Part shown: piece by piece, positions 1-17,702 of the stretch
Position numbering within the stretch: position 1 is the stretch's first letter
Layout of the letters: every line of letters starts with the position of its first letter
Source of the DNA: Oscheius dolichura
Taxonomy: Eukaryota; Nematoda; Chromadorea; Rhabditida; Rhabditidae
Length of the DNA: 64,000 nucleotides
Direction of reading: 5' to 3'
Assembly: GCA_932521035.1 (NCBI GenBank)
Contig: OW051493.1
Location: 7,750,001 to 7,814,000 of the forward strand
The notes under the pieces: model-generated
What the model was told of the DNA's origin: nothing
What the model saw: the letters and a program-made list of their open reading frames with translations, nothing else
The model's database searches: none
Made by a program: the position numbers and the translations under genes

Positions 1-572
1 TCATTTTCCAGTTGATTCCCCCCCCCCCCCCCCCCCCCTGTCAGCTGGAGCAATCTATAAATTTGGTGCTTATCTCTCGGCCAAAATGGCAGAAAAAGAA
101 GGGGGCAAAATAGATCAGTCCCATGGCAGAAAGACAAAACATACACAGACGGGCAGGGTTTCAAAAGCCCGGGCTTCCTTTTTGACGCTGATCTAATATA
201 AAAAGGCGAGGTGAGCTATTCCCCCTCCCATCCTGGCAGTTGTTTCAATATGATCAGTGAGAGGAACCCAATCATTTTTCAAAAATGGCGGCAATGTTCA
301 TTTTTTGAGCCGAGACCTACCCGCTTTCTCGTTTTCCCCGGCTGACGTAGGTAGCGGTGTATACGCAGCATGTAAATTTGTCTGGAAAAGTTCAAATTCT
401 CAAAAGTGGAGCAAAAATCAACACTCGCAGGGAAACGAGAAAGTGAACTATGGCGCCAAAAAAGAGCTCGCTAAATACGTTTTTCGAGTTCCCGGGTAAA
501 AGGACGCTTTCGGGAGCAGGCTACAGAGAGAATATGCCAAAAATAGAATAGAAAGAGATTCTCCCATTTCAG
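1..572. other. Left-edge stretch without a supported exon
   Basis: No coding exon can be supported here. A run of about 20 C lies near position 20-38 and a TATA-like ATATAAAA near 197-204. The region ends in a good acceptor (CCATTTCAG) at 572 that opens the first recognisable exon of the MRP transporter, so part of this stretch is probably intron or 5' sequence of that gene. Confidence 0.5.
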
Positions 573-6392
<5,820 letters not shown>

Positions 6393-7777
6393 TCTGTTGT
6401 TTTCCCCAAATTGAAAGTCTCTTTCAAGGATTCTTTAAAAGCTTTACGAATTGTTTATTCCTCTTGTTGTTTTCATTGTTATGGACATAATAAAACAAAT
6501 TTTATGATTAAAAAAGTGGCATCTCTTTCAGGCCATCTACAGGGAAATTAATCGAGTTTAAAGTAATGTGACAATCGATTGCTTCGGTTAAAATGTGGAT
6601 GGTCCTTGCCAATAATGGTCCTCTCGCCTAGGTAACAGGCATAATCGGCTTCTATCATCAAATCTGACGATGAGAATCTGGTCACAATTACGATCCGGGT
6701 CAAATCCTTTCCTCATTTTTCTGTCTATATTCTTTCCAACACTTGGAGAGACTTTATGAGACTCTCTAATTGGCTTAAGGTGCATCTTTTCAAAAGAATC
6801 GGGCTTACAAAATATGCGAGAAACATTGAAAATGAAACGAAAGAAGGCTCCCATCCCGATAGGATTATTGTTTGCGTTGTGCTCTGCTATATTGAAATAA
6901 CCGCCGACTACGCCTGTTACAGATTTGAGAAGACCATCGAGGATCCGACGCATCCCTTTAAAAATTTATATCTGCTTGGCAATTAATAAATACGTTTGAC
7001 ATATTAGGGAGGCCAAAAATACTTTCCCAACCCCCATATCTCTGGATTGGACGGCATAACTTTTTTTGCTCTTTCTAACGGTACTCTCCGTTTTTCCATA
7101 AATGGGTCCCATCGCGAGATCGCCATGGCGCAGCAGAAAAAAAATAGCATAAAAAGTTATGCCAGAAGCCGCTTTCAGTTTTTACTCTCGAGTCCTCGTA
7201 ACGGGGCAGTAACGTCAGGAACGTTGACAAAAATCGACTAAAACGGCTGTCGAAACGGGAACCATAAAAGCGACTTCTAGAAACATAGGACGAGTTCGAC
7301 TCCTTTATGGATCAATAACATTTTTGCAATTTTTTCTGACTCTTTGAACTTGCTTGCTGCTTTTGGAGAACTGCAGTAATCAGTATAACATCAAGGATTC
7401 CACCAACGTCATGGCAAATATCAAGATGTGAACTAACCGTTAGCAAACCGATTCTCCGAGAGTCCTTTGAGTATCATATAGCAGAAGCATAGGTAAAAAT
7501 ATAAGAAAACAGTCAAAAAACCGTGTTACAAGCAAAAAGTAAAACAAAAATAAAAGCTTAAAGCGAATTCCCTTTTAACGAATAAATTTCATATTGTCGT
7601 CCTCCGCCTGCTCGACACGCTCTTCCCCAATGAGATGATGAAGGCGCACGCTGGAAGAATTGTTATTTTTATTCTAACGAGCATTATACAAGAATTGAGG
7701 GACGAGTAGATACAGAGGGGCAATGAGTAACACGAGTGGATGAGGAATGTCTAATACGAGTAAAGGAACGAGTAGGA
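6393..7777. other. Intergenic, convergent 3' ends
   Basis: No gene is supported. It holds the MRP polyadenylation signal (about 6488) and, at the far end on the minus strand, an AATAAA (plus TTTATT about 7669-7674) for the next gene. An inverted repeat at 7053-7163 is listed separately. The open frames here show no recognisable family. Confidence 0.6.
7053..7163. repeat. Short inverted repeat
   Basis: Left arm 7053-7070 (GGCATAACTTTTTTTGCT) is nearly the reverse complement of right arm 7146-7163 (AGCATAAAAAGTTATGCC), with about 75 bp between. It could be a small foldback element or a relic. No flanking duplication was established. Confidence 0.45.
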
Positions 7778-9088
7778 TCACATCTTGGTCTTTTGGATGA
7801 CCTTCGAGAAGAAGCCCTTCTTTTTTTTCTTCGGCTTTTCCTCCTTCTTCTCATCTTCCAGATCATTCAAAAAGTCGAGGACGGTCAGAAGATCTTCGTT
7901 GCTGGCTCTCTTCGATTTTTGAGGGGCGACTGGGAGAGAAGGGATCTGCTTACGGGAAACCTTGTCGGTATTCTGAAAAGGAGAGAATTAATTAAGGATC
8001 TAGAGAAAGGGCACTTACTCTTTCTTTAGTCAACATGTTTTTGGCCTCTTCCACCATCTTCAAAAGCTTCTTATCCACCCCTAGAATGGTCTCGGTATCG
8101 GCCAGGAGGAGATGGAGAAGACTATCGGCCTGTTCCTCTTTGATTACAAGGCTGGCTACCCTCTCCACGGCCTGAAAAATTGGATATTAAAGGATAGAAA
8201 GAAAAAATCCTACCGTATCGAAATAGACCCCGTTGTAGTCGTCGAGGAAGAGTTTGTCGAGCAGGCGGAGGACGACGGCCAGCCGGGAGCGACGAATACT
8301 GGGAAGGGAGAGAAGATAGAGGGAGGAGACGGTGAAGAGGGACTGGTTGCTCCTCTTCTTCCCCTTGAAAGAGGCCTGGATCCCAGTCAGGATGGCGGCT
8401 TCTTCCTCGGTCAGGAGTGCTGGTTCCTTCTCCAAAAACAGGCAAAACTCTTCGAAGACCTTCACAGCGCGGGGATTCTCGCTGGAGAACGGGAGCTTGT
8501 GCAGATAATTCAAGAGGGCGACGATCTGCGGAGGGAAAAGATCTGGAGAGTATATTCAAGGGGAAAAGTGAATTATTTGATTACCTTCCAGCTGGGAACT
8601 GTTCTCACAATTCCGTTGGACATCCTCTCCGTCGATCGGCCAGTCGAGGAAGGAGTCCGTTGCCGCCTCTTCGGAGAGACGGCTCAGAAGGCACGCCTTG
8701 TAGATATTCCACGTATCTACCTTGTCCAAAATGGGGATAGAGGTCTGAAAAATTGATTATTATCGGCTGCATTCTCGACACATAGTTAGGCCCGGCCGTG
8801 GAGGCTCTCCCGTCAGGCACTGAGAGTGAGAGGTCCAGAATAACTTACCTTATTAAAAGAAGATCCAGAGTGGGCAGAATGATCCATTTCTGGGTAAGTG
8901 TCGAGTAGGGTGAGCAGATGAATGAGACTGATTGACCCTGGGGGTAGAGGCGAGGGATAAAGCGAAGCGATTGAGGACAAGCGGCTTCTAGTCGTCGGCA
9001 GCAGAAATAGAGAAGCTTCCCTCGGGGAAATGCTGAAAATGACCCCCAGGAGCTTTTTTGTTTGCTTATCAAAGAAAGAAATATCCAT
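7778..9088 (-). CDS. DEPDC1/LET-99-family protein lacking the DEP domain (RhoGAP-like half)
   Basis: Five minus-strand exons were read: about 9088-8849, 8740 region, 8520-8213, 8172-8020 and 7974-7778. The text IPILDKVDTWNIYKACLL, followed by a block with FEEFCLFLEKEPALLTEEE, aligns by eye with the same blocks of the full-length LET-99-like gene at 26.6-30.8 kb (EIDMWSVYKTCLL, CSNLEKGSALLSEEEA). The DEP domain is absent. A TATAAAAG at 9125-9132 sits about 40 bp before the ATG at 9088, so it probably starts here. The C terminus is Lys-rich (EKPKKKKKGFFSK) and does not match its relative. The frames and splice sites look intact, so it is probably expressed. A GTPase-activating role cannot be claimed, since DEPDC1 RhoGAP-like domains usually lack the catalytic Arg. 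Confidence 0.72.
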
Positions 9089-9124
9089 TCATGGCCATAA
9101 GAGGGGAAGCCGTAATCCCCAAAT

Positions 9125-9132
9125 CTTTTATA
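9125..9132 (-). promoter_or_regulatory. TATA box of the RhoGAP-like-half gene
   Basis: TATAAAAG on the minus strand, 37 bp upstream of the ATG at 9088. It supports the chosen start codon. Confidence 0.5.
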
Positions 9133-9268
9133 AAGAGAGTTTGACCCTTCTTTCGCAAAATTCAGATACCTGTTATTTCCCACAGCCTTTGCGTTGGCCT
9201 TTCCAACTTTTCTAGAAATTGCCCTAATTGCAGCCCAGCATTCCTCTCAGTCCATTTGCTCTCCTGAG

Positions 9269-10518
9269 ATGGTCTCCTACGAGACTCTCTACCAAATTGT
9301 GGACACCGTCTTCTGTTGCCTTGGTATATTCCTAAATCTCCTGCTGATCTATTGTACCCTGAAGAAGAGTCCCGCCACGATTGCCACCTACAGTTTTCTC
9401 CTGCTAAATGGTGCGATAACTGACCTCACAACCTGTCTGGTCACTCTCTTTGTCGAGCCGAGGATTCTCTCCTACCAGGACAGTATTCTCTATATTTCCA
9501 ACGGGTTGTGTACCTATCTCGGGAAGAAGTTCTGTGTCATTGGGTTAGTCTTTTTTTTTCTACGGAAAGGCTAAAAATGCCAATAGGTACGGGTTAATGG
9601 TCTCCCTCTATGCTCACCTGAACTGGTCACAACTGGCCTCATTTGTCTATCGATGGTATATCCTACAACATAAGATCCCCTCCAAGAAGATGACATTTCT
9701 GGTGATTATTTGTGTAGCTGCTCCGACCGTCTTATTGGCCTCTTTTGGAACGGTGAGTTGAGCCAGCGGGTGGCAGGGACTATGGCATGGGCGGCGGATA
9801 TAAGGGGGGTTTCTCATGGAAGTCGGAAATCCATGAGAAAATGGCTGGAGTAAGAGGAGGAACAGCTCTTTTCCATTTCGCTTCGAGAATCTTTGGATCA
9901 AACATGGAACAGGCTCGCCCCACCGCTTACTTTTAATTGGAAATTGTTCTCTACAAAATCCCTCTCTTCCAGCTACCGTATCTGATGTCTCACTGGGAAG
10001 AGGACTTCACATCCCAAGTCACCGAGATCCATCCAGAACTGAACTTGGATAACCTGACGACCTACGGCGCCCCGCATGCTCTCCTCGACATCCAGGCTTC
10101 CCTACCCACCTCTTGGATAACCATGCCCATATTTCCTATTACCATCGGGGTGTATTGGATCCGCTCGAGGATTCTAAAATTCCTCTCGGAACAGAATATC
10201 CTCAGCGAGCAGAACAAACGGCTCCACCAGGCCTTCCTCCAAGCCCTGACACTTCAGGCTTGCCTCCCTCCGCTCTTCCTCGTCGGGATCAGCTTCTTCA
10301 TGGTCGATGTCTACTTCCAACTGCACCACGTTGTTCTAGAATACGGATTATACTTCTTCTGTGGCTTTATTCCCATCTTCTCCCCTTTATTTCCTCTCTA
10401 CTTTGTGGGATCCTATAGACAGTTCATAATGACCGTACTCAGGATCAAGGAGAACACCATATCACAGAGCAGCAGCTCCGTTGGCGGGTCGACTACTCAC
10501 CAGTTTAACAGAATTTAA
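9269..10518 (+). CDS. Seven-transmembrane chemoreceptor, Str superfamily, probably class Srd
   Basis: Three exons: 9269-9543, 9587-9752 and 9973-10518. The protein is about 330 residues, normal for nematode serpentine receptors. It opens with hydrophobic helices (VFCCLGIFLNLLLIYCTL), has a YGLMVSLYAHLNWSQ segment after the first splice, then long hydrophobic stretches up to FSPLFPLYFVGSYRQFIMT, where Srd/Str proteins usually have a Pro-Tyr-Arg turn. The cytoplasmic KRLHQAFLQALTLQACLP block before TM6 is typical of the superfamily. Such receptors sit in ciliated sensory neurons and detect odours or pheromones. An additional short 5' exon cannot be excluded, because the frame is open upstream to about 9194. 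AATAAA lies 20 bp after the stop. Confidence 0.83.
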
Positions 10519-10726
10519 ATGGCATGTGAACACATACTGAATAAATGTATTACACACCATAAATAGTGTTATTTTTTTTTTATTTGATCCACCAGAATGC
10601 CCAATCGCCCACTTATTTTATAATATTTTCATTTTATCTAGAAATTAGGATTGTGTAATAATAATAAAGTAGAAATGGAAAAAAATATGGTTAAAATTTG
10701 AGGAATACTAGCTGTTACTTCCCCTT

Positions 10727-10757
10727 GCTATGCCCACACCCATAAAACCTCAGCAGC
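10727..10757. repeat. Relic of the CCGAGATTTTACGGGTG palindromic element
   Basis: CACACCCATAAAACCTCAGC matches one arm of the palindromic element family described at 30153-30231 with several substitutions. The partner arm is not recognisable. Confidence 0.4.
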
Positions 10758-10767
10758 TCATTTATCG

Positions 10768-11704
10768 GAGCTCATTTTTACCTTTACTCAAACCGAGCAG
10801 CTTTCTTTCCTCCTCGGATAACACCGTCTTCGCAGTAGAGAACATCAGCTCTTCATAGCCAGAGTTAGGCGCTTTTCATTGAAGAATTTCACAGTATTTA
10901 GCCAGATATGCTGACTTGAGGTTGATCTGAAATAATTATCAATGATCTTGGAAAGCTACCCTGCCACTATAGTTCTGATATGGATAAAATTGAAGCAGAA
11001 AAATTCCATGTAGATTTCGACGAGTTTGTGGTACTCTTTTTCCAAACAATGGGCAGTCGTCTTTTTTAGAATACTTAGCATCAAATAGATTTTTTATCCA
11101 TTCGTAAACTTTAGTAAACTTACTTATCGGTGGTTTGGGAGTATCTACAATTTCAATATTTCAATCTTCCTCCGTACTCTGATGTTGCAGGGTGAATAGA
11201 AAAGTATTCTGGATAGCCATGATCATAATTTCCTTCCCCTTCGGATCCTTGCTCGAGTGCATTACCCTCACTGCTTCTTCCTTCACTGTGAGCATTGTCT
11301 TGTTAATTGGATTCTTGAGGAGATAATTCAACTTGGAGGAGATGGCGGACGACTATCTGTTCTTTCCATGGAAGAAATCTCCAGACGGTAGGTAAGACAT
11401 CAATGGGAAGATTGTCAATTTAGAAATGGGTGAAATGGACGGATATTCTATTGTAGAAATCTGGGAGCAAGCAATATGCAGCTTTGGATAAGCGATGAGT
11501 CTCAATCATAAATCGGACTTTTTCTTCTGCGCTTTTCTCATCGTTTACTTTATATATAATGGGCGGCAGGCCCTTCTCCAGCTTGTCACATGTCTCGGTT
11601 GCGTTCCATACGATGAATGGATGGCGTTTCAGTTGACTACGTCCTTGAAATGTTTTCCAAACTCAATTGGAGTTGGTAGTGTTCACAATGCGGCTATACA
11701 ATGA
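10768..11704 (-). pseudogene. Degraded protein-coding gene, family not recognised
   Basis: On the minus strand a long protein-like reading can be followed only across stops and at least one frame change. From about 11640 downward it includes KGLPPIIYKVNDEKSAEEK and ETHRLSKAAYCLLPDFYNRI, then a stop near 11425. After a shift it reads NPINKTMLTVKEEAVRVMHS, stop, then DTPKPPISKFTKVYEWIKN and, near 10800, AKTVLSEEERKLLGLSKG. Composition is protein-like, but no good splice sites bridge the breaks. I do not recognise the family. It could also be a poorly resolved gene with unusual introns. Confidence 0.4.
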
Positions 11705-11992
11705 TACGATTTAATTAAAACTTTTCGAGTTAATTACATACAATTATTATTATCACATTAAATTCTAAATATGGGAAAAAAGACGGAACATGGCAAAACG
11801 CGGGGTGAAAATTATGCGACACGTCCGCTAAGCACCAGTTTCAGAAAACGAGCATCTTGAATTGCACAAACGCGTATGTAAAAATGGCTATCAACGAATA
11901 GCAAAAGAATGGGTTAAGATGAAAGAAAGTGACTAGGGTTTGGTAAGATGATCGCGTAGAGCTAAATACAACCGGCAAATGATATAGTCAAA
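11705..11992. other. Short intergenic stretch
   Basis: AT-rich sequence downstream of the clh-5-like stop, probably its 3' UTR. Nothing else is recognised. Confidence 0.5.
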
Positions 11993-14900
11993 TCATTTGA
12001 AATTGGGATTAGAAAGGGAAGTGAAACTGTGAGAATTACGCATGAAATGTAGAATGTCTTTCTTGGTTGTAATACCAAGAACCTTTCCATTTTTCGTCAC
12101 TAGTACCTGGAAGAAATGAAAATAAATCAAAATAGTGGGTACCTGTCGCAGTCCTAGTTTTCTAAACATGTCAATAACGGTTTCCATTGGCATTTGATCA
12201 GTTACAGTCATTGGAGCCAAATCAATTATTTTTCGCAATCTTAGAGGGGCTGGTCCTCCGGCTACAAGAGCCTCATCCGGCACCTGAAGATGAAACGTTG
12301 ATTATGAAAATATTAAGACTAACCACAGCACTGAAGTAACATATAGAAGAAGTAACAACGTAAGGCTGTGTCTTTCGGGCCGCATGAAGAGCTAATTGAA
12401 GATCACGTCTGCAATTTGACTTTAAAATTTAAAATACAATTGTTACCTTGTAACAAATCCAACTAGATACATGCTATTTCTTGACGTTACAACTGGGAAA
12501 CCATTGAATTGTGTATCTCTTAGAAGTAGTTCAACATCACCAAGTGACATTCCATCTTCAGTAAGTACTGATAGTTCTCCTTCACCTGCATGTGGCCTCA
12601 TAACCTAAAAAATGTCTTGTACTTTTTATAAAACACAATCACCTGTTGGGCAACTGTAGAATATGGATACTCCTCTTTATTATCAAGGAATGGATAACCA
12701 TTTAATTCAATATGAGCATCATAAATTCCCTAAAGAATATCAAATAAAGTAGCACAGATAACCTACTTGCTTACTGATCGCATCACCAATCCATTTAGCG
12801 AACATCACTCCGACCATAGTGGGGACAATGAATTCGAGGCTTCCAGTCAGTTCGAACATGATTACTACCAGCGAGACTGTCATCCGTGTAACTCCTCCCA
12901 ATACAGCAGCTGCTCCAACCATAGCATAAAGACCGGGCATAACACAATCTTTTCCAATTTGACACGACCAATATGTTGAATGACCGCCTTGGCTCTAGAG
13001 AAAATAATGTTTATTACAAAAATAAAGCTGAACCTGAAGATTGTAGAAAATGCCTTCCATGGTCATTCCAAGTATTCGGCCAGAAATAGCTCCCATAGCA
13101 ATAGAAGGCACGAACAGACCACAGGGAACTTTGATACCAAATGTAAAGATTGTGAAAATGAATTTAAAGATGAGAGCTGTTATCAACTGCCAGAATGCGC
13201 TCTGAAAATAATACAATGTACATCAACACAGTCAAAACTTACATGAACTCCGCTGCCGAAGACACCTGTATGATAGTTATCATCGATCTTGTTTGTGCTA
13301 GTGGTACGGTTCTCATAATCACATAAATTGACCATATAATCCTCAGGACCGCATCTATCGAACAACTGTTTAATCATAGATCCTGCACTCTTTCTCATGT
13401 ATGGATTAAAATAGGAGACGGCGGCAGTTATTAAGGTGACAACTATGACCTCGTAAATAGGATTTCCACCAAGCAGTTTAGAAGTTTTTCGGAATTTAGA
13501 CCACCTAGAATTTATAAATACTAAACAACACAATAAGACAACTCACCGAATATTAGCACAAATAAATAAGCTACCCAAAATACCACCCCACAATCCCAAT
13601 CCAGCAAAGGGAATTAATTCAATAAATGTCCATTTCATCATGTAGTCAACATGGAATAATGAAGTCTAAAATATGCTGTTTACATCGATACAATTAGAGA
13701 AAAATCATTCTGCTGCTTCTCATAATTACATAAGTTTTATAATCACATAAATATTATTGTCATGGAGTCAGTGGTTTCCAAAAGTTAACTGTAATAATGT
13801 ACCTGGTCACTTCCGAATGGATTAACAATACGTAGAATAATACCGGCGATCAGGGCACAGAAAAAGGATCGCCACATTGTTTTTAGTGGGAAATAATATG
13901 ACGCTTCTTCTAGGCTAAATTGAAAACAATAAAAAATGGGCCATGAATGCATACCTGAATAAGACTCCTCCTATGGGTGCGCCAAAAGCAACACTAACAC
14001 CAGCGGCTGCTGAAGCTGAGAGAATTTCTCTCTTCTTGGCTTCGTTCATTCCATATTTAGGAAAAAGATAGGAGAAAATATTACCAATACAGCATGCTAA
14101 ATGTACCATAGGTCCCTCTTTACCGAGAGAAAGGCCTAAATATTTTTATTTTTAACCAACATAATTAAATTCTCACCAGAGGCTGAGGAAAGGATTAAAC
14201 CAACAGACTTGATAATAAATGTCCATTTTCCAAGATAACCACGAATAACAAATCCGGATAGAATACATTTGATTTCAGGAATACCGGAGCCACAAGCGTA
14301 AGGGGCGAAAACCTGAATAACTGTTATGAAAATTTCAAATGATTCGATGCGATCCATATAAAATGAGAACTCACTTTCACCAGAAGGACAGCTAAAGTAG
14401 CCATGCTCACGGCCCATCCTACATAAAAGACGTATTCTATCATGAAATAAAAAGGATTTTTGCTGTAGTAGCTGAACATTTCTGGCCACGTCGTCCATGC
14501 ACCGCAGTCATAATTCTTATAGACCGTATCATTTGACGACCAGCAACAATGCTCTCTATCGAGCCAAAAACGATCGGCACAAACACCATCCTACAAATAT
14601 TGAACATCGAAGAACTTGCTATGGACAAACTTTCAAATCACTCATCCATCGAGCGCCAATATCAATAATTCCGGCAGTAGCTCCGGCTGCCAATCCGACT
14701 AATAAGACACATATCCATCCGGCGCCTGCATCCCAGGCTGCTTGAACTAAACCAAGTGGAAAATCGGCTCTAAAACGAAAGACATTGCAATGATCGTATA
14801 CATTAAAATTTGCCTTCTTCCAACAATGACCTTATGTCGGAGTCTATCTCGAGCCAAATCACGCTGCCAATCAATTGTATGAAAATCACCATATTTGCTA

Positions 14901-15388
14901 AAAGAGAATTTGCATTAAATTCCTCAGACCAAAGCTACCTGAATATTACTGGAGCACCATCGGCAGGTGAATCTTCATCTTCTCGTTCTTGTATATGTCC
15001 TGTTGGGTTAAACGAAGCATATCCACTACCAGCCATATCAACATGTACCATTGCTGGGGAGTCTGACTCATTTCCGTCTACATCCTCGAGGCAAATTTCG
15101 TTAGTATTCCTCCTTTCCATTGAAAACTGAAAGTGCATCATGTAAAATTCATTAGTTCCGACTTTAACTAAACACGACGTAAGCTAACAAGCTCAGGTAA
15201 AATAGAATCCTCGACATACCTGATAAGACCCTCTGCGATTGTTAGTAGTAGCGAGACGGAATCCTCGAGTCGGAGAAGGTATTAATGATTCAGCTTCTGG
15301 CTCCTAAAATAAATAAATGAAATGAAAAAACGAGAATCAATAAACCTGTAAAAAAATAACTTACTTCCTCGCCAAGAAGTCTTCTCAT
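11993..15388 (-). CDS. clh-5: CLC-3/4/5-type chloride/proton exchanger
   Basis: About 16 minus-strand exons starting MRRLLGEE (ATG at 15388) and ending SLSNPNFK (stop 11993-11995). Diagnostic blocks of the CLC-3/4/5 branch are all present: [10 protein letters not shown] near 14860, [19 protein letters not shown] near 14260, [13 protein letters not shown] near 14120 with the gating Glu, [18 protein letters not shown] near 13970, [14 protein letters not shown] near 13120, and [20 protein letters not shown] near 12900. Two cytoplasmic CBS domains follow (about 12640-12400 and 12230-11993), ending in [13 protein letters not shown]. The family exchanges 2 Cl- for 1 H+ in endosomes and synaptic or lysosome-related vesicles. 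One intron (14770-14813) has GC-AG ends. An extra 5' exon is possible. It is divergent to vha-4, sharing an 860 bp upstream region. Confidence 0.93.
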
Positions 15389-16246
15389 TCAAATACACAA
15401 TATAAATTCCAGCACAATTATAAGGACGAGATTAACATGTACTGCTGAAACATTGATTGTATAAAGGCAATTGCAGATGATAAATAGGGGCAGCTTTGGT
15501 TTGCAAACGTTAAGAAATGTTGAGCTACACTTTGCAATGTTTCGTTTACATGTCCTTCCATTCATTCTCTTGGTGGCTGGTGTTGATGTGAAGGACAAAA
15601 ATTGGAAAGAACAATGATCACCTTGAAATCATGGTATAGAGAAAAAAAATGCATATTGAAATGCATATCGCAACTCAACATTTCGTTTTGTGCGAAAATC
15701 ATTACTACTCCGATGATCATTTTTGGAAGAAGCATACAAAGAAATCTAAGAAATGAAAAGCATTGAAAGCAGCGGATCGTTTATTGATTGATTGGTGCTG
15801 AGCTGAATTCGAACGCGACGGAAAGCGGGACCTTTGAAATAAGGTTGTTGTTCGACGTTGACATCTTCTCATTTGTGTCCTTTTTTGTGCAACCAAGTTG
15901 CCTGAATGTTGTTTTTTACCATCAAAAATTTATGGCTATTAGCAAACTGCTCTCTAAAAGCGATATGGTGTAAAAATAATGCGGAAAATTAGTTATACTA
16001 GATAGTACAAAGGCTGGCAGCTAAAAGTATTGAGAAATGTGATCAAAATGTGGCTCCTGCTAAACTGCGCATAGAATAATGGGCGGAGATACGAGGCGGC
16101 AGCGTGTTTTGCCTGAAACACGCTCTGCTGGCCGCGATCGAATTGAGAGCAATTTTCGGTCTCGGCTCTCTTCAACATCAACCTTCACTCCTTTTTCTTA
16201 TTTTGTTGCTGTAAAACTCGGTGTTTCATATCTTTTATTTACAGAA
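15389..16246. other. Divergent promoter region between clh-5 and vha-4
   Basis: No coding sequence is supported. The segment lies between two divergent transport genes and should carry both promoters. A short perfect palindrome occurs at 16099-16128. The sequence right before vha-4 is pyrimidine-rich and ends in TTTATTTACAG, an acceptor suited to trans-splicing. Confidence 0.55.
16099..16128. promoter_or_regulatory. Palindrome upstream of vha-4
   Basis: GCAGCGTGTTT at 16099 is followed after a few bases by AAACACGCTCTGC. The AGCGTGTTT and AAACACGCT arms pair perfectly. The position, about 120 bp before the vha-4 ATG, fits a dimeric factor site or hairpin. No factor can be named. Confidence 0.4.
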
Positions 16247-17281
16247 ATGGCTGCCGGTGCCATCCTCAAGACGACGGGAGCCGTCATTACCATCGCAGTA
16301 ACTATTTTTATTGGAACTGGTGAGTGTTACGATATTTTCATCTTTTAGAAGTAATGAATACTTTTGACGAAAATTATAAAATTGTTTTGCCATGCTCAAG
16401 TTGAAAAATCAATTTAGGTCTTTTCTACATGCTCTCCGGACAAGGCCATCGTTTTGATATCGCATGGTTCCTTACCTCAACATCACCACACATGTGGGCA
16501 GGACTCGGAATCGGAATGTCCCTTTCACTTTCTGTTCTCGGCGCTGGATGGTAAATATTCTTTGATTTTTATCTTATGTGTTATGATTTGTAACCAATTG
16601 ATTTTACATAACATTATTTAGGGGTATTTTCACAACTGGTTCCTCAATTCTTGGTGGTGGAGTAAAAGCTCCCAGAATCCGAACAAAAAATCTTGTCTCT
16701 ATTATTTTCTGTGAAGCCGTAGCTATTTTCGGTATTATTATGGCTTTCGTCTTTGTTGGAAAACTACAGGTTTGTTGTCTTCTATCGATTTTTGCTTACT
16801 TCATTCTTATTTTGTAGGAGTTCAAAAGAGAAGACCTTGACCTAACCAATCCTCAACAAGTGACTATTTTGGCTAGAAATCTTGCTGCTGGCTACATGAT
16901 TTTCGGCGGAGGACTGACAGTTGGATTTTCAAATCTCGTGTGTGGCTTAGCAGTAGGTACGTAGTGTGCCTGTCTTGTTGTACTTACAGTTCTCCTTGCA
17001 GGAATTGTCGGATCAGGAGCAGCTATAGCTGATGCTGCTAATCCAGCTCTTTTTGTTAAAATATTGATCATAGAAATTTTTGCATCTGCTATTGGTCTTT
17101 TCGGAATGATTATTGGTATTGTGCAGGTGCGTTCTAATTTTAAACATTATGTAAAACGATTACCGCAAATTGGTCATTCCCATATCATGTTGACCCGTAC
17201 TTGCGAAGCAAAAAATGTGTGTTTTATATTTATGACCCGCTTTCTTTCCAGACCAACAAAGCAAACATGGGAGATAAGTAA
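16247..17281 (+). CDS. vha-4: V-type proton ATPase 21 kDa proteolipid subunit (c'')
   Basis: Six or more short exons begin [17 protein letters not shown], five bases after a TTTATTTACAG acceptor, which argues for a trans-spliced mRNA. The product is about 215 residues with five hydrophobic helices, the length of the c'' subunit of the V0 rotor. Motifs include [36 protein letters not shown] with a proton-carrying Glu in mid-membrane, and [20 protein letters not shown]. The last splice (intron about 17127-17251) leads to a short tail ending NMGDK and the stop at 17279-17281. It forms part of the proton-translocating ring in lysosomes, excretory cell and epidermis. The TECPR1-like gene follows 420 bp downstream on the same strand. 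Confidence 0.95.
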
Positions 17282-17702
17282 AAGCCATTCCCTCTTCAAA
17301 GAAGGAACGCAACTGCTGCAGGTATCCAGAACATTCCCCTCTGTCGGACCATCGACAGATGCCGGTTGTTATATTTTGTATATTTTCCATGTCACTCTCT
17401 CATGCTTTGCTCTTTAGAAATCTATTTAGCCCGTTTTTCAATATCTCATCACATAATTTTGTCCAATTTTGCTGAAGACATCTTTCCCTGTGATTTCGAC
17501 TATAGAGACAGATTTTCATTCCTCCTGTATGTATTATAATTAGATTTTCACATATATAAAAAGGTAAATTATAATAGAAACAAAATAACCAGCACCAAAT
17601 TTTTCACCTATTTGTTTCCGCACTAGGAATAAATCCTATGCCTAATATCTTTTAGTTTCTTTCCTATAGTACATAGGTAGTCCAGGACGAGAAAAGAATG
17701 CA

